A stretch of 27,990 nt of DNA from Phallusia fumigata (lineage: Eukaryota > Chordata > Ascidiacea > Phlebobranchia > Ascidiidae): positions 1 to 27,990 of the forward strand of contig QXVZ01001832.1 in the NCBI GenBank assembly GCA_008931825.1, written 5' to 3'. The position numbers were made by a program, and so were the translations under genes. This document shows positions 21,601 through 27,990 of the stretch, piece by piece. Position 1 is the first letter of the stretch. Each line of letters begins with the position of its first letter. Below the pieces are notes generated by a model. It searched no databases. It had not been told where the DNA came from and saw nothing but the letters and a program-made list of their open reading frames with translations.

Positions 21601-24091
21601 ATAAGGGATGCGATTTCGAGCTGCCTGATTGCCGAGCAAATAAGTTCGAAAGAGCCGGACCCAACGGGGGGCGTTCGGCAAAAAGCGCCCAAATGGTTCG
21701 TTTCAACTGAAACGCGTCTCTTTTGAAGCGGAGTACAGTTTGGCGCGAGTGTAAAGGCAAATCGCTGGCGTTAGCGTAAAAAGCCTCAAACGCCATTCTT
21801 AAAAAGGTTTCGTTTACAAACGATTCCCTGTAAATACTGTGCGTACAAAAACTCAATATATTCTGCGACATTTATTCATTGGCACTTGCGATGCCAGACC
21901 AAGATATATTTGGAATTAATCCACAACACGTTTACTGTCTCATCTTGTGATCACATTTAGCTTCGCAATGTCGAAATATAACGTCAAGGCTCGTCACGAC
22001 CTGCGACGACAACAACATACCACCAGCATCATCCATGTCGGTCAGCAGCAACGCTTACGTGCGGTCTTGCGCATCTCGCAAGGAATGCGCTTGATTTCCT
22101 GCGAGAAGCCAAACAAGACAAACCAAGCAAAACTGGCGGCGATATATGTACACAAGGGCGTTCGCGCACTCCATTGTCGCGAGGATTTAATGAAAGTCGT
22201 GGCCACTCCAAATTGCAGTGTTTATTTCAGCCGTTTCCCGTTTTCGCCGCGTGGGAAATGAGATGCGTCGCCGCCGACCTCGACCACCCTACACAGTCGC
22301 GCGCACTGCGGTTATTTCAATCAGACCGGTTACATTTTCGCGACTTTTGCACGCAATTATCATTGCCACGAAATCGGATAGACGGTTTGTCTTAAAAACG
22401 TCCCAGGAAACGGAGATTATGAAATTATTTGAAAATTGTACAATTTGAAACCATGATCCAGACAGGACCGAGGGATTTTGCGGCGCAAAGTTTATCAATG
22501 ACTTCACCCAGCATGTCATCCGACAAAGGTCAACCATTCATTCGGCCGTTTGTTTCTTATTCATGACCACAAAATGCATGGGAATATTTGACACCGCAAT
22601 CGTACGTGACTGGAAGACGTGCCGACTGCATATTACTACCGACCAGATGTCACTAATTTGTTAACTCCCGTACCATTTTAAAATGGCGGCACGACCTTAT
22701 ACTGGATGTTAATTTTTACACAAACAACTTTATGTCACAAACATGTTTGCGCGTTATTAATCTAACGACAACTCTATGCATAAGAATAGCGGATAAACAG
22801 GTTTTCTTTAAAGTTTGCAAATCATCCTTCGCAGGAGTATCCTAAATGGCGATACCATATTGCAAAATGCCAAACAACATGCGATACACACGTAGTAACA
22901 TTTCCCGCGATTTACCCACCACCATACACGTGCCGGCTCTGCCTCGTGCGTCGCTTACTCGTTTCAACTTACTTGCTGCACACGGGACAGCGCAAACTTC
23001 GCGTCGCACCAGCTCGGTCTACTCAACAGGTCGAGGTCATTGCGGATTCGGTCATGATTCTGGTTTGCTTGCTGTTGTCCATTACAAGGCTCAGGTGAGT
23101 TGTTATTCCGCCTCTGCTGCGAGATTCGGTCAAGTTCCTCTTGACTCTCAGTCCTGGTTGGGGGCAGAACCGACGGTATCTCGCCTTCGTCGCTTGACTG
23201 GCGCTCCGGTAAGATCGGAGTGGAGGAGGTTTGTCGCTCGGCACCTCTTGACTGCTCACTCACATCCAATCGAGCCGTTGCAAAGCGAACTTTTGAGGTA
23301 TTCGAAACCGTGGGCGCACGCACCCACGGGTCTTCGATTGGTTTATAAACTTCTGAAGAATTATCGCCGGAATTGGTTTGGTCGGCCGACAGAACATCGC
23401 TAAGTTCGAAAGCCTCATGCCTCGATGATCTCTCTGAACTGGCAGCGCTCTGATTGTCCTCGGTCTCTTTCGTTTCGTCCTTTGTCATTTCCGACAAATC
23501 TTTGGGCGCTTTCAAGTCCAACGATGAAATGGATCGCGATTTACGTTTGCTTGAAAGCCTTCTGCCACTCAAACTACTGCCTTGACTTAGTAGAGGACTT
23601 CTTGGTTTCAAAACAAGCGATTTTTTTGTCGTCTTTGAACTAGCGGTATTTGAATTCGACTGTGTCGAATCGCAAGAGCTGTTCAGCAGTCTCCAATTTG
23701 AATCACAGGACGATGAAAAGCTGGCTAAATACAACTGATCTTTTTCCTTGCCGCGTGAAAGCACTGGCGACGAGGAAGCCTTAATGACTGGGCGCTTCGT
23801 GTCGTCACCTAAATGTGCGCTCGCATCACGAAGAGACAAACAAGTGACATCTTGCGATTGATTAGACGAAGCGCCGGAAATACCACCCGCATGTGCCGTG
23901 ACGTCATCAATTCGAACTGCACCCGATTGGTTCCTTGAATGTGGCGTGATGATGATAACTTCGTTTGACACTTCGTCCATTCGAGTGTTCTGTTTGCTGG
24001 CCTCATAATGTGGGGACTTGCCCGCTTCCAGAAGCGTGCTCTCGGTTATGCTGACATCAGCATTATGAGCACGCGCTTGATTCCCTTCCAT
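3469..24091 (-). CDS. ptch: Patched-family Hedgehog receptor, complete, 27 coding exons
   Basis: Twelve-pass membrane receptor that binds Hedgehog and represses Smoothened, probably by moving sterols (family knowledge). Exons in transcript order: 22973-24091, 19664-19856, 15080-15263, 14892-14964, 14490-14590, 14045-14171, 13792-13884, 13597-13718, 12571-12718, 12361-12501, 11840-11995, 11671-11769, 11289-11414, 9474-9592, 9245-9398, 8826-9077, 8473-8751, 7990-8164, 7552-7686, 7302-7483, 6685-6907, 6216-6448, 5381-5544, 5189-5305, 4776-5027, 4168-4513, 3469-3663. All junctions are GT-AG and phases agree; the total is 1835 aa. Family landmarks include [15 protein letters not shown] (354-368), LDCFWEG in loop 1, sterol-sensing domain about 757-915 with GLGVDD (D831, D832), middle-loop PPQY (1031-1034), and GVEF in TM10 (E1517). 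The start is ATG in an A(-3)/G(+4) context with an in-frame TAA five codons upstream. The N-terminus is about 350 aa before the conserved region, far longer than in human or fly Patched. Dispatched and PTCHD proteins fit less well. The gene assignment is very secure; single splice sites are predicted. Confidence 0.96.
3664..4167 (-). other. ptch intron 26, with alternative 3' end
   Basis: A 504-nt intron. The reading frame of exon 26 stays open for 17 codons past the donor to TAG at 4114-4116, and AATAAA lies at 4123-4128 inside those codons. I see no further coding sequence in it. Confidence 0.6.
4123..4128 (-). terminator. canonical AATAAA in ptch intron 26
   Basis: AATAAA on the transcript strand, 40 nt after the exon 26 donor and just before an in-frame TAG. 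Cleavage 10-30 nt downstream would fall at or just past this stop, so it could define a short 3' end. Confidence 0.35.
4168..4513 (-). CDS. ptch: ptch exon 26: C-terminal tail
   Basis: Acceptor TTTTGTAG, donor GAG|GTAAAA, phase 2 in and 0 out, residues 1656-1771. The tail is rich in Arg, His, Tyr and Gln. I see no close match to the vertebrate tail. It is placed here because both splice junctions keep frame and the next exon continues to a stop. If the donor is not used, the frame runs 17 more codons to TAG at 4114-4116. Confidence 0.85.
4776..5027 (-). CDS. ptch: ptch exon 25: TM12 and proximal tail
   Basis: Acceptor CCTGCAG, donor CTGCG|GTAAGT. It encodes [20 protein letters not shown] and [16 protein letters not shown], closely matching human. 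The Pro-rich [10 protein letters not shown] follows, equivalent to RLPTPSPEPPP in human. The exon then diverges into a Cys/His/Asn-rich stretch with CxCxxCxC at 1630-1637 and CxC at 1652-1654. Confidence 0.95.
5189..5305 (-). CDS. ptch: ptch exon 24: TM11
   Basis: Acceptor TTGACAG, donor TTAC|GTAAGG, phase 2 in and out. It encodes [20 protein letters not shown], then [14 protein letters not shown], a nearly invariant Patched block. Confidence 0.96.
5381..5544 (-). CDS. ptch: ptch exon 23: TM9-TM10 with conserved Glu
   Basis: Acceptor GGTTTCAG, donor CCAG|GTTCGT, residues 1479-1533. It encodes [20 protein letters not shown] and [18 protein letters not shown]1517 in GVEF is the TM10 acidic partner of the TM4 Asp pair in the family and is intact. 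Confidence 0.97.
5545..6215 (-). other. ptch intron 22
   Basis: A 671-nt intron between TM8 and TM9 exons. A long open frame on the minus strand here (5526-6062) has no recognisable domain and overlaps the start of exon 23. I see nothing else in it. Confidence 0.6.
6216..6448 (-). CDS. ptch: ptch exon 22: end of loop 2 and TM8
   Basis: Acceptor CTTCACAG, donor ATG|GTAAGT, phase 1 in and 0 out. It encodes [20 protein letters not shown] then [15 protein letters not shown], leading into TM8 (about 1448-1475) and NPWAAAIM. Confidence 0.96.
6685..6907 (-). CDS. ptch: ptch exon 21: loop 2
   Basis: Acceptor CTTTTCAG, donor AACG|GTAAGT. It encodes [20 protein letters not shown], then [17 protein letters not shown] and QMPFYLNG. 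These align with the conserved VDADGIINPSAFYIYLTAW, NDPVAYAASQANI and QFPFYLNG of vertebrates. Confidence 0.96.
7302..7483 (-). CDS. ptch: ptch exon 20: loop 2
   Basis: Acceptor TTTTTTAAG (non-C at -3), donor CGG|GTAAGT. It encodes [13 protein letters not shown], then [20 protein letters not shown], matching the FDSDWETGKI and VLAYKLLVQTG blocks of human PTCH1. Confidence 0.94.
7552..7686 (-). CDS. ptch: ptch exon 19: loop 2
   Basis: Acceptor GTTTTTAG, donor AATG|GTAAGG, phase 1 in and out. It encodes [20 protein letters not shown] and [12 protein letters not shown]; the WLHYFRDWL block is a Patched signature. Confidence 0.94.
7990..8164 (-). CDS. ptch: ptch exon 18: TM7 and start of loop 2
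   Basis: Acceptor TTTGCAG, donor AAAG|GTAGGT, phase 0 in and 1 out. It encodes TM7 ([17 protein letters not shown]), [20 protein letters not shown] and [12 protein letters not shown], all strongly Patched-like. Confidence 0.96.
8473..8751 (-). CDS. ptch: ptch exon 17: middle loop to TM7
   Basis: Phase-0 exon of 93 codons, acceptor TTTTTTTAG, donor CGG|GTATGT, residues 1070-1162. The first part is poorly conserved and Ser/Thr rich, with KRKRSSS (1112-1118) and a second CC pair (1121-1122). It ends [16 protein letters not shown], matching FAEKHYAPFLLKPKAK just before TM7 in human. Confidence 0.93.
8826..9077 (-). CDS. ptch: ptch exon 16: middle loop with PPxY
   Basis: Phase-0 exon of 84 codons, donor CGA|GTATGT. 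It is Pro, Ser and Gln rich. PPQY (1031-1034) fits the PPxY motif that recruits NEDD4/ITCH/Smurf-type ubiquitin ligases to Patched in vertebrates and flies, so a role in receptor turnover is likely. Confidence 0.92.
9245..9398 (-). CDS. ptch: ptch exon 15: middle loop
   Basis: Acceptor TTCTGCAG, donor CAG|GTGCGG. It encodes [13 protein letters not shown], a Cys/His stretch (ACNQCHRH) and [10 protein letters not shown], which matches the TQITMQSTVQ segment of human PTCH1 and supports this frame. The preceding 75-nt intron is open in this same frame, so the two exons could also be read continuously. Confidence 0.85.
9474..9592 (-). CDS. ptch: ptch exon 14: TM6 and start of middle loop
   Basis: Acceptor TTTCACAG, donor AG|GTCAGT, residues 895-934. 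It encodes TM6 ([14 protein letters not shown], as in human with one change), then the basic [13 protein letters not shown]. The CC pair (930-931) matches the CC in human PTCH1 (DIFCCF) and is a candidate palmitoylation site. Confidence 0.96.
9593..11288 (-). other. ptch intron 13
   Basis: A 1696-nt intron separating TM5 and TM6. It holds AGGGTGGTC at 10504-10512, one mismatch from the Gli consensus. I find no coding exon or repeat in it. Confidence 0.6.
11289..11414 (-). CDS. ptch: ptch exon 13: TM5
   Basis: Phase-0 exon, acceptor TTTTTTCAG, donor CAG|GTGAGG, residues 853-894. It begins [20 protein letters not shown] and ends [13 protein letters not shown], as in Patched. The centre reads [10 protein letters not shown] where human has SNVTAFFMAA, so the helix is present but diverged. 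Confidence 0.95.
11671..11769 (-). CDS. ptch: ptch exon 12: TM4 with GVDD acidic pair
   Basis: A 99-nt phase-0 exon, residues 820-852. It encodes [21 protein letters not shown]831 and D832 are the RND-type acidic pair in TM4 proposed in Patched to couple a cation gradient to sterol movement (family knowledge). Both are intact. Confidence 0.97.
11840..11995 (-). CDS. ptch: ptch exon 11: sterol-sensing domain, TM2-TM3
   Basis: Phase-0 exon, residues 768-819. It encodes YACLTLM and then [20 protein letters not shown] followed by [17 protein letters not shown], nearly identical to vertebrate Patched. This is the most conserved exon in the gene. Confidence 0.97.
12361..12501 (-). CDS. ptch: ptch exon 10: entry to TM2
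   Basis: Acceptor TTTGTGCAG, donor ATG|GTACGT, phase 0 both ends, residues 721-767. NAT is a possible glycosylation site. [20 protein letters not shown] is the conserved lead into TM2, the first helix of the sterol-sensing domain. Confidence 0.95.
12571..12718 (-). CDS. ptch: ptch exon 9: loop 1, end
   Basis: Acceptor GTTCATAG, donor AAA|GTAAGT, phase 2 in and 0 out. It encodes [11 protein letters not shown] and [20 protein letters not shown], equivalent to the human ALQTMFQLM and [20 protein letters not shown] segments. Confidence 0.94.
12719..13596 (-). other. ptch intron 8
   Basis: An 878-nt AT-rich intron in extracellular loop 1. I see no coding exon, repeat or recognisable regulatory motif. 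Confidence 0.6.
13597..13718 (-). CDS. ptch: ptch exon 8: loop 1, VGG segment
   Basis: Acceptor TTTTGTAG, donor AG|GTAAGC, phase 0 in and 2 out. It encodes [20 protein letters not shown] then VGG, matching LNGGCHGLSxKxMHWxEELIVGG in human. NKS and NAS are possible N-glycosylation sites on the lumenal side. Confidence 0.94.
13792..13884 (-). CDS. ptch: ptch exon 7: loop 1, Cys-rich block
   Basis: A 93-nt phase-0 exon between ATACAG and GTACGT. It encodes [20 protein letters not shown] followed by PETAPN. The paired Cys and the GY(M/V)-R-CLxPxDPxCPxTAPN pattern are diagnostic of Patched. Confidence 0.95.
14045..14171 (-). CDS. ptch: ptch exon 6: loop 1
   Basis: Acceptor TTTTTTCAG, donor CAG|GTATAA. 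It encodes [16 protein letters not shown], like the WTxLNPxxF block of other Patched proteins, then a helical stretch ending YRDLMVQ. Phase 2 in, phase 0 out. Confidence 0.93.
14490..14590 (-). CDS. ptch: ptch exon 5: LDCFWEG motif
   Basis: Acceptor TTTGTAG, donor GA|GTGAGT, phase 0 in and 2 out. It encodes [20 protein letters not shown], one of the best-conserved Patched signatures; the SKLLGP that follows resembles the fly version (SQLLGP). Confidence 0.95.
14892..14964 (-). CDS. ptch: ptch exon 4: loop 1, CYK motif
   Basis: A 73-nt exon, acceptor TTTGTAG, donor ACT|GTAAGT. It encodes [16 protein letters not shown]; the Cys in VCYK matches the conserved loop 1 Cys of Patched (LCYKSG in human). 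Phase 2 in, phase 0 out. Confidence 0.92.
15080..15263 (-). CDS. ptch: ptch exon 3: extracellular loop 1, start
   Basis: Acceptor TTTTCAG, donor CA|GTAAGT, phase 1 in and phase 2 out. It encodes the [10 protein letters not shown] segment, equivalent to the GGRVSRELNY region in human PTCH1, then [19 protein letters not shown] and VSVYMYN, all alignable to Patched loop 1. A possible N-glycosylation sequon is not evident here. Confidence 0.94.
15514..15564. repeat. two-copy direct repeat, 21 bp, period 30
   Basis: The 21-base unit starting TCGAAAATGG and ending TTATTCG occurs at 15514-15534 and again unchanged at 15544-15564. It sits in intron 2 close to exon 3. No function is apparent. Confidence 0.9.
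18355..18363 (+). promoter_or_regulatory. exact Gli/Ci consensus site GACCACCCA
   Basis: This 9-mer equals the consensus bound by Gli/Ci, the Hedgehog transcription factors. Patched is a direct Gli target in flies and vertebrates. About 0.2 exact matches on both strands are expected by chance in a window this long, so the position is suggestive only. Confidence 0.45.
19664..19856 (-). CDS. ptch: ptch exon 2: TM1
   Basis: Follows a CCAG acceptor and ends GAG A|GTAAGT in phase 1. It codes for residues 374-438 (last codon split). It begins GKAEG, matching the conserved GKAxG segment after the SWCDA motif. The [10 protein letters not shown] amphipathic stretch is followed by TM1 (about 404-422), then [11 protein letters not shown], the family start of extracellular loop 1. 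Confidence 0.95.
19857..22972 (-). other. ptch intron 1
   Basis: A 3116-nt intron. It contains two sites one base away from the Gli consensus, AGGGTGGTC at 20985-20993 and GACCACCCT at 22282-22290. Open frames on both strands show no family resemblance and no repeat is obvious. Confidence 0.6.
22973..24091 (-). CDS. ptch: ptch exon 1: N-terminal cytoplasmic extension
   Basis: Codes for residues 1-373 and ends CAA|GTAAGT in phase 0. Residues 1-350 are hydrophilic, rich in Ser, Thr, Asp, Glu and Arg, with no membrane segment and no domain I recognise. Visible short motifs are RRLSS/KRKS (177-184, basophilic kinase-like) and KVRF (267-270, fits the RVxF phosphatase-docking pattern). The last 20 residues hold the family signature [15 protein letters not shown]. 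The uninterrupted 373-codon frame and the correct donor make it clearly coding. Translation could instead begin at an internal Met (38 or 202), but the first ATG has a strong context. Confidence 0.93.
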
Positions 24092-24168
24092 CGTTTCGCG
24101 TAGTTATACCATGATAGCAGCGAAAGAGCACGTGGTTGCCAGTTGTGCGCGGATGGTGTCGTTTTCAT
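24046..24168 (-). promoter_or_regulatory. upstream ORF overlapping the ptch start
   Basis: A 40-codon frame starts at ATG 24166-24168 (A at -3) and ends TAA at 24046-24048, inside ptch codons 15-16, in a different frame. If the transcript starts upstream of 24168, ribosomes using this ATG would pass the ptch start. The transcription start is unknown. Confidence 0.4.
24104..24112 (-). promoter_or_regulatory. two-codon upstream ORF ATG GTA TAA
   Basis: This minimal frame ends 12 nt before the ptch ATG and is in the same frame. Its ATG has A at -3 and G at +4, as strong a context as the real start. Its TAA also shows that the ptch frame cannot extend further upstream without splicing. Confidence 0.45.
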
Positions 24169-27100
24169 TATAAGGTAACAGGCATCGGTCGATATCAGAC
24201 CACAGCCAGCACACTTGATAACACAAACTCTGAAGACACAGACTTACACACAGACGCACTAAAGTATCTGAAAACAAACCAACTTTTCGGTCACGGCTCA
24301 GCGTAAATGGTAGGCGGCCATAGTTACCTGTCCGACTCGGTCATTAGGGGCTTGAAGGATCGCGACCGCTGTAACATAGCTCAAGAATTACTACTCGGCC
24401 GTCGCGACACTGCTAATTTACCAAAGCCGTTTGCTTCAAACGCCAATCCTCCTCCATTTCGGGTCATACACTACTACGTGGAGCGAGAAAATACGAAGTA
24501 CCAGGCAGGTTTACAAGCAGTCAAATGCATAAAAGCCACTACTTTTAGGTGACGGTCCGCCGCGAGCTATAGCGCTTTGGTTAAACGAGCTGTCATGACG
24601 AGACACTCTGAGCGTGGTGAGACTGTTTCAGTCTGCTATCTTAGGTTTTGAGGCCTGAATTGGAAGTGCTTTGCACCAACAAGAAAACAATTTAATTTCT
24701 ACGTTGGATGTGTTTGAAATCACTGTGGGTACTTGGGTATTTACACCTTTTTCAGTCAAAAACACATCACTCAAATACGTTTACAATGGTTCACAGATAA
24801 ATAAAAACAAGCTAGACTTGCTGTTGTAACAAAACAAAGACACCTGTTTTCCTGCTGGTCCTGTCGGATTATTTAAAAACGTTCAAGCAAGATCTGTTTC
24901 CCTTAGCTGATTACCTACCCTAACTCCCAAACAAAGACATCAAAAGGCATCGAGCTAATCCCTGTAAAGCATGACTAAAACTTTCAGGGGGCATTAGGTC
25001 ACCAGCACCAGCTTAACCATTCTTCTCCCATAATCCTCAATAGTGTGTGAGTGTAAGGGAGCCCAGTGGGTGACCAGCTGAATGACTGACTGACTTAACA
25101 GATAGCACAACCACCAGCACTACTGGCCTGGTCTTCTTCAAGCGAAGTCGCATGAATAGATTCAATCGAGCGAAGTAAGCCACCGTGCTTGCTGACTTGT
25201 TTTCATTTTTTCTCTCGAGCAAAAACTCCGCGATCGAGTAAAGTGATAGCGCGGCGGCGACGGAGAAAAACGCGATTGACCTGGCGCGTTTCTCGCTGCG
25301 GCGTCGGTGACAGGAGGGACAGCAAAATCCGGAAATCGGCGAGATGCTGCTCTTTTCTCTTTCCAGATGAAATTCAATCCCAACAAAATCACTGTCAAAG
25401 ACTGCACCTTGCTTTAAATCTGGCTCCAGTGTGCTTTTTACTTCATTTGCTGCATACCTATAAGCTGACATGCATTACTGTTAAAGACTTTCCATCGGCA
25501 CCGAATAAGCCGCTAAGCAATGAACAAATGCGTTTGCTGCCAAAAGGTCCGCTTGGTGGCGCACATACACCACGTCACCCAGGGAGTCGTTGATTACTTT
25601 ATGTTGTCTCATGATTTCATTTGAAAAGTATGTTACGATTTCACTCAGCATTCATTTGAAGCAATAAGCCCGAGCTTGGTTTTTCGAGAACATCACAAGT
25701 TTTGAGCGATTGTGATCGGACAAGCACAGAGATCGAATGATTCCTCCGTCACGGCCGGATGGGCACGATCGAATTACGGTCGCGCGGAAATTGCTTCTAT
25801 TTCTTCTTTGCCTCTCGCGCGCTCTACCTCCCGAGGTTGGGCGGCGGACCACACAGGGCGACAGACGCCGCCTTCTTTGCTGGCCCCAGCGGAGCGCAAC
25901 ACCACATACGGCGCTGTTGGCCACTGAAGTGCCAAGAAACGCAAGTTGATTTTTGTGGGCGCAAACTCGCCGCAGCATATATTGTAATGACTTACGGCCA
26001 TGAAAAGGCGTGTAATTACAGGTAATTTACTGATGAACAGCAAACTGTGTAGGATTTGTTGTCGACAAACAGTAGCCAAAATTGGTCCTCGTTTTTCTAA
26101 TTCCATTGCGTAGTGTTAAAGTTTGTTGTTTGAATACTGTACTTTGTAGTTAAAGTAACGCCCAACCTAGCACTTGAAAATGACATCTACTTTTTTGAGG
26201 TCAGACAAAGTGTCAAGAAATGTGGCGGCTGACTTGACGATATATATATACCATCCACGTCAGATGTTTTCACCTATTGCCGTGACAACGTGCTGTGTTT
26301 ACTTTCGAAACTTTTTCCTCGCTGTGACCCGTCGCAAGAAGTCAAAAGACCAAAAAAGCGAAAACGTCACGCGCATAGTTTCACGAGCGACTAGTAACAA
26401 AGAATCAGAGTGTAAAAGCAGGTATTTCTCGATGACTAAACTTCCGAAAGTTGCTAAAACTGCCTTTTATCTTCTCCATTTACGATTGGCGGACCGCAAA
26501 AATGAGTATATGTTTCGAAAACAAGATTACTTTTTACACAGATGGGTGGTAAAAGGTGACGCAGGTTGAAGTGTGACTAACCGACCACATAACGAAGTTT
26601 TATTGCGCGCACGAATGCCCGTATATATTTCGCGACAGAAAATCAACATTTGTCGTACGAAGCAAAAAAAATCAAGTGGAAATGCAATTTGAGTCGTCGC
26701 TCACAAAAGTGACGTCATTTTATGACATATGCTGTCACTGCTGACCGCAGAACTATTTGTTACGTAATTTGGCGTATTATGAGCTCTCCGCAGGTGGTCC
26801 ACTCTGTACGGTACTTCAAACAAGTCGCGCGGTGTGAGCATGCGCGGCGGGTCGGGCCATTCATGCGTATCCATACATAGTTATGGCTTTCGTGTTTTTG
26901 TCTTCCAGTACAAAAAGGTTAAACTCCATTGTTGAGACAAGGGTTCAAACCTGTTAAATTAGTTGCTAAGTATTTTGTTCCGGACAGAGAATTGTTTAAA
27001 GTTGTTTAAAATACCTGATTTACAGTTGGGAAAAGAAACAGATATAGTTTAAACAAAAAAATGATTGCTTATTGGCCAAAGCTATATGCTCCACAATACA

Positions 27101-27870
27101 TAATTTGTATCAGTCACAAATCGCGTAGTTGCCTGCCCTTTCAGTGCACTGACAAACAGCAAAAGAACAAAGAATGTCAACATAGTCTTCACGATGACAA
27201 CCTGAATCGACCTTTGGAAATATCGCCTACCAACGCTGATTCTCTTCTACGAATAAACGTAATTCATCAGTCTGAAGTCAAACAGGGACGAACAACATAA
27301 TTCCAAAACATATTTATCTTTAGGTCACATGGGGTGCCTCAAACACCACGAGACCCCCACCACGTTTAACAACGAACGCTATCATTTATCAAAATCGTTG
27401 AAATTTGAATCATCATGAAAAGGTGCCTCTGAACATTCTTCAGTGTTTCCATGTTTCAGGGACACGGTAAAGAAAACAGCTGAAATATGTTTCTTCCTTT
27501 CAAACAATGGTTACATGATATTGGGCGATTACTGGCACAACGGTGATAAAAGTCCTCGAGAAGCGCACAGTTTAGTTGTGCGTAACAACTAAATCGTTGA
27601 TAAATGTAATTTTTTACTTTATATCGTATTGATAGGTTTCCTGCATACTGTGCGCTGACACATATAATGTAATTTTATAATCCATCGACAAAAGTGACCA
27701 AATATTGGGGATTTTTATCCCATTTGTCAGTTTTCCTGGACACATTTTTTTATGGGCAAAACCCAAACGGTTTTGCGTTACGCTTTTAATAAGTAATGAG
27801 TCCGCTGCCGAGCTATGTGCCATATTGCAATTGGTGGGACCATGTTTTATTTGATTTTTGGTGATTGGTG
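24113..27870. other. upstream flank of ptch, no gene recognised
   Basis: About 3.8 kb that should include the ptch promoter and 5' UTR. Open frames (for example 25037-25471 minus, 26174-26569 plus) resemble no family I know and lack consistent exon structure. Visible short elements are TGACGTCA at 26710-26717, TGGGTGGTA at 26543-26551 (one mismatch from Gli) and a short TA-repeat near 26239-26249. No TATA box can be assigned. Confidence 0.5.
27571..27593. repeat. perfect 9-bp inverted repeat
   Basis: TTTAGTTGT and its exact complement ACAACTAAA are separated by 5 bases (GCGTA), so a small hairpin can form. It lies in the ptch upstream flank with no gene nearby. Confidence 0.7.
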
Positions 27871-27990
27871 CCATTAGGTTTAACCCAACGGGTTCAACTG
27901 TGTTGGAGTAATACCACTTAAATTTCTTGCTAAGGGAAATACAGGCAAGTGAGACGGGATTAGAACCGTAAACCTTGGCGACGGTATTAA
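27871..27990 (-). repeat. possible edge of a tRNA-derived interspersed repeat
   Basis: On the minus strand, GGTTCTAATCC near 27964-27974 differs by one base from the RNA polymerase III B-box pattern GGTTCRANTCC. A matching A-box would lie beyond the window. The bases do not fold into a full tRNA T arm, so a decayed SINE is more likely than a tRNA gene. Evidence is thin. Confidence 0.2.

Noticed and set aside
22846..23403. 185-codon plus-strand open frame
   Set aside because: It lies largely antisense to ptch exon 1, whose minus-strand frame ends in the conserved Patched motif and a good donor.
25037..25471. 144-codon minus-strand open frame upstream of ptch
   Set aside because: No recognisable domain; a hydrophobic run alone is not enough. 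It could only be supported by RNA evidence.
26174..26569. 131-codon plus-strand open frame
   Set aside because: Basic, low-similarity translation with no motif or neighbouring exon.
26940..26952. B-box-like GGTTCAAACC suggesting a tRNA
   Set aside because: No A-box upstream and the flanks do not form a T stem or acceptor stem.

Overview
This is eukaryotic animal DNA. It holds one complete multi-exon gene and the 5' part of a second, both read from the minus strand. The large gene (24091 down to 3469) is a Patched-family Hedgehog receptor. I could join 27 coding exons by hand across GT-AG junctions with matching phases. The joined CDS is 5508 nt (1835 codons plus TAA) with no internal stop. 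It follows the vertebrate and fly Patched layout: N-terminal domain, TM1, extracellular loop 1, a sterol-sensing domain (TM2-6), a cytoplasmic middle loop with a PPxY motif, TM7, extracellular loop 2, TM8-12 and a C-terminal tail. The second gene (1514 down past base 1) is Rab27-like. Three coding exons are visible, and the 3' half lies outside the window.

Organism: the gene has 26 introns. Seven are only 68-75 nt and many others are about 160-400 nt. Intergenic space is short. This suggests a compact invertebrate genome, and a tunicate such as Ciona is a plausible guess. I infer this from gene architecture and sequence divergence and cannot confirm it.

Layout, left to right: 1-1514, start of the Rab27-like gene (reads leftwards, one N at 599); 1515-3468, intergenic, including the Patched 3' flank; 3469-15263, the dense exon block of Patched (exons 27 to 3); 15264-19663, intron 2 (4.4 kb), with an exact Gli-consensus site and a small tandem repeat; 19664-19856, exon 2 (TM1); 19857-22972, intron 1 (3.1 kb); 22973-24091, exon 1, which encodes an unusually long Ser-rich N-terminus; 24092-27990, upstream flank, with two overlapping upstream ORFs next to the start and possibly part of a tRNA-derived repeat at the right edge.

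The two genes do not form an obvious functional unit. Patched binds Hedgehog and represses Smoothened, whereas Rab27 drives docking of secretory vesicles. The points that stand out are inside Patched: the roughly 350-residue N-terminal extension, a paired CxCxxC cysteine cluster in the tail, a 75-nt intron that is open in frame, and an intronic stop plus AATAAA after exon 26 that could give a second C-terminus.
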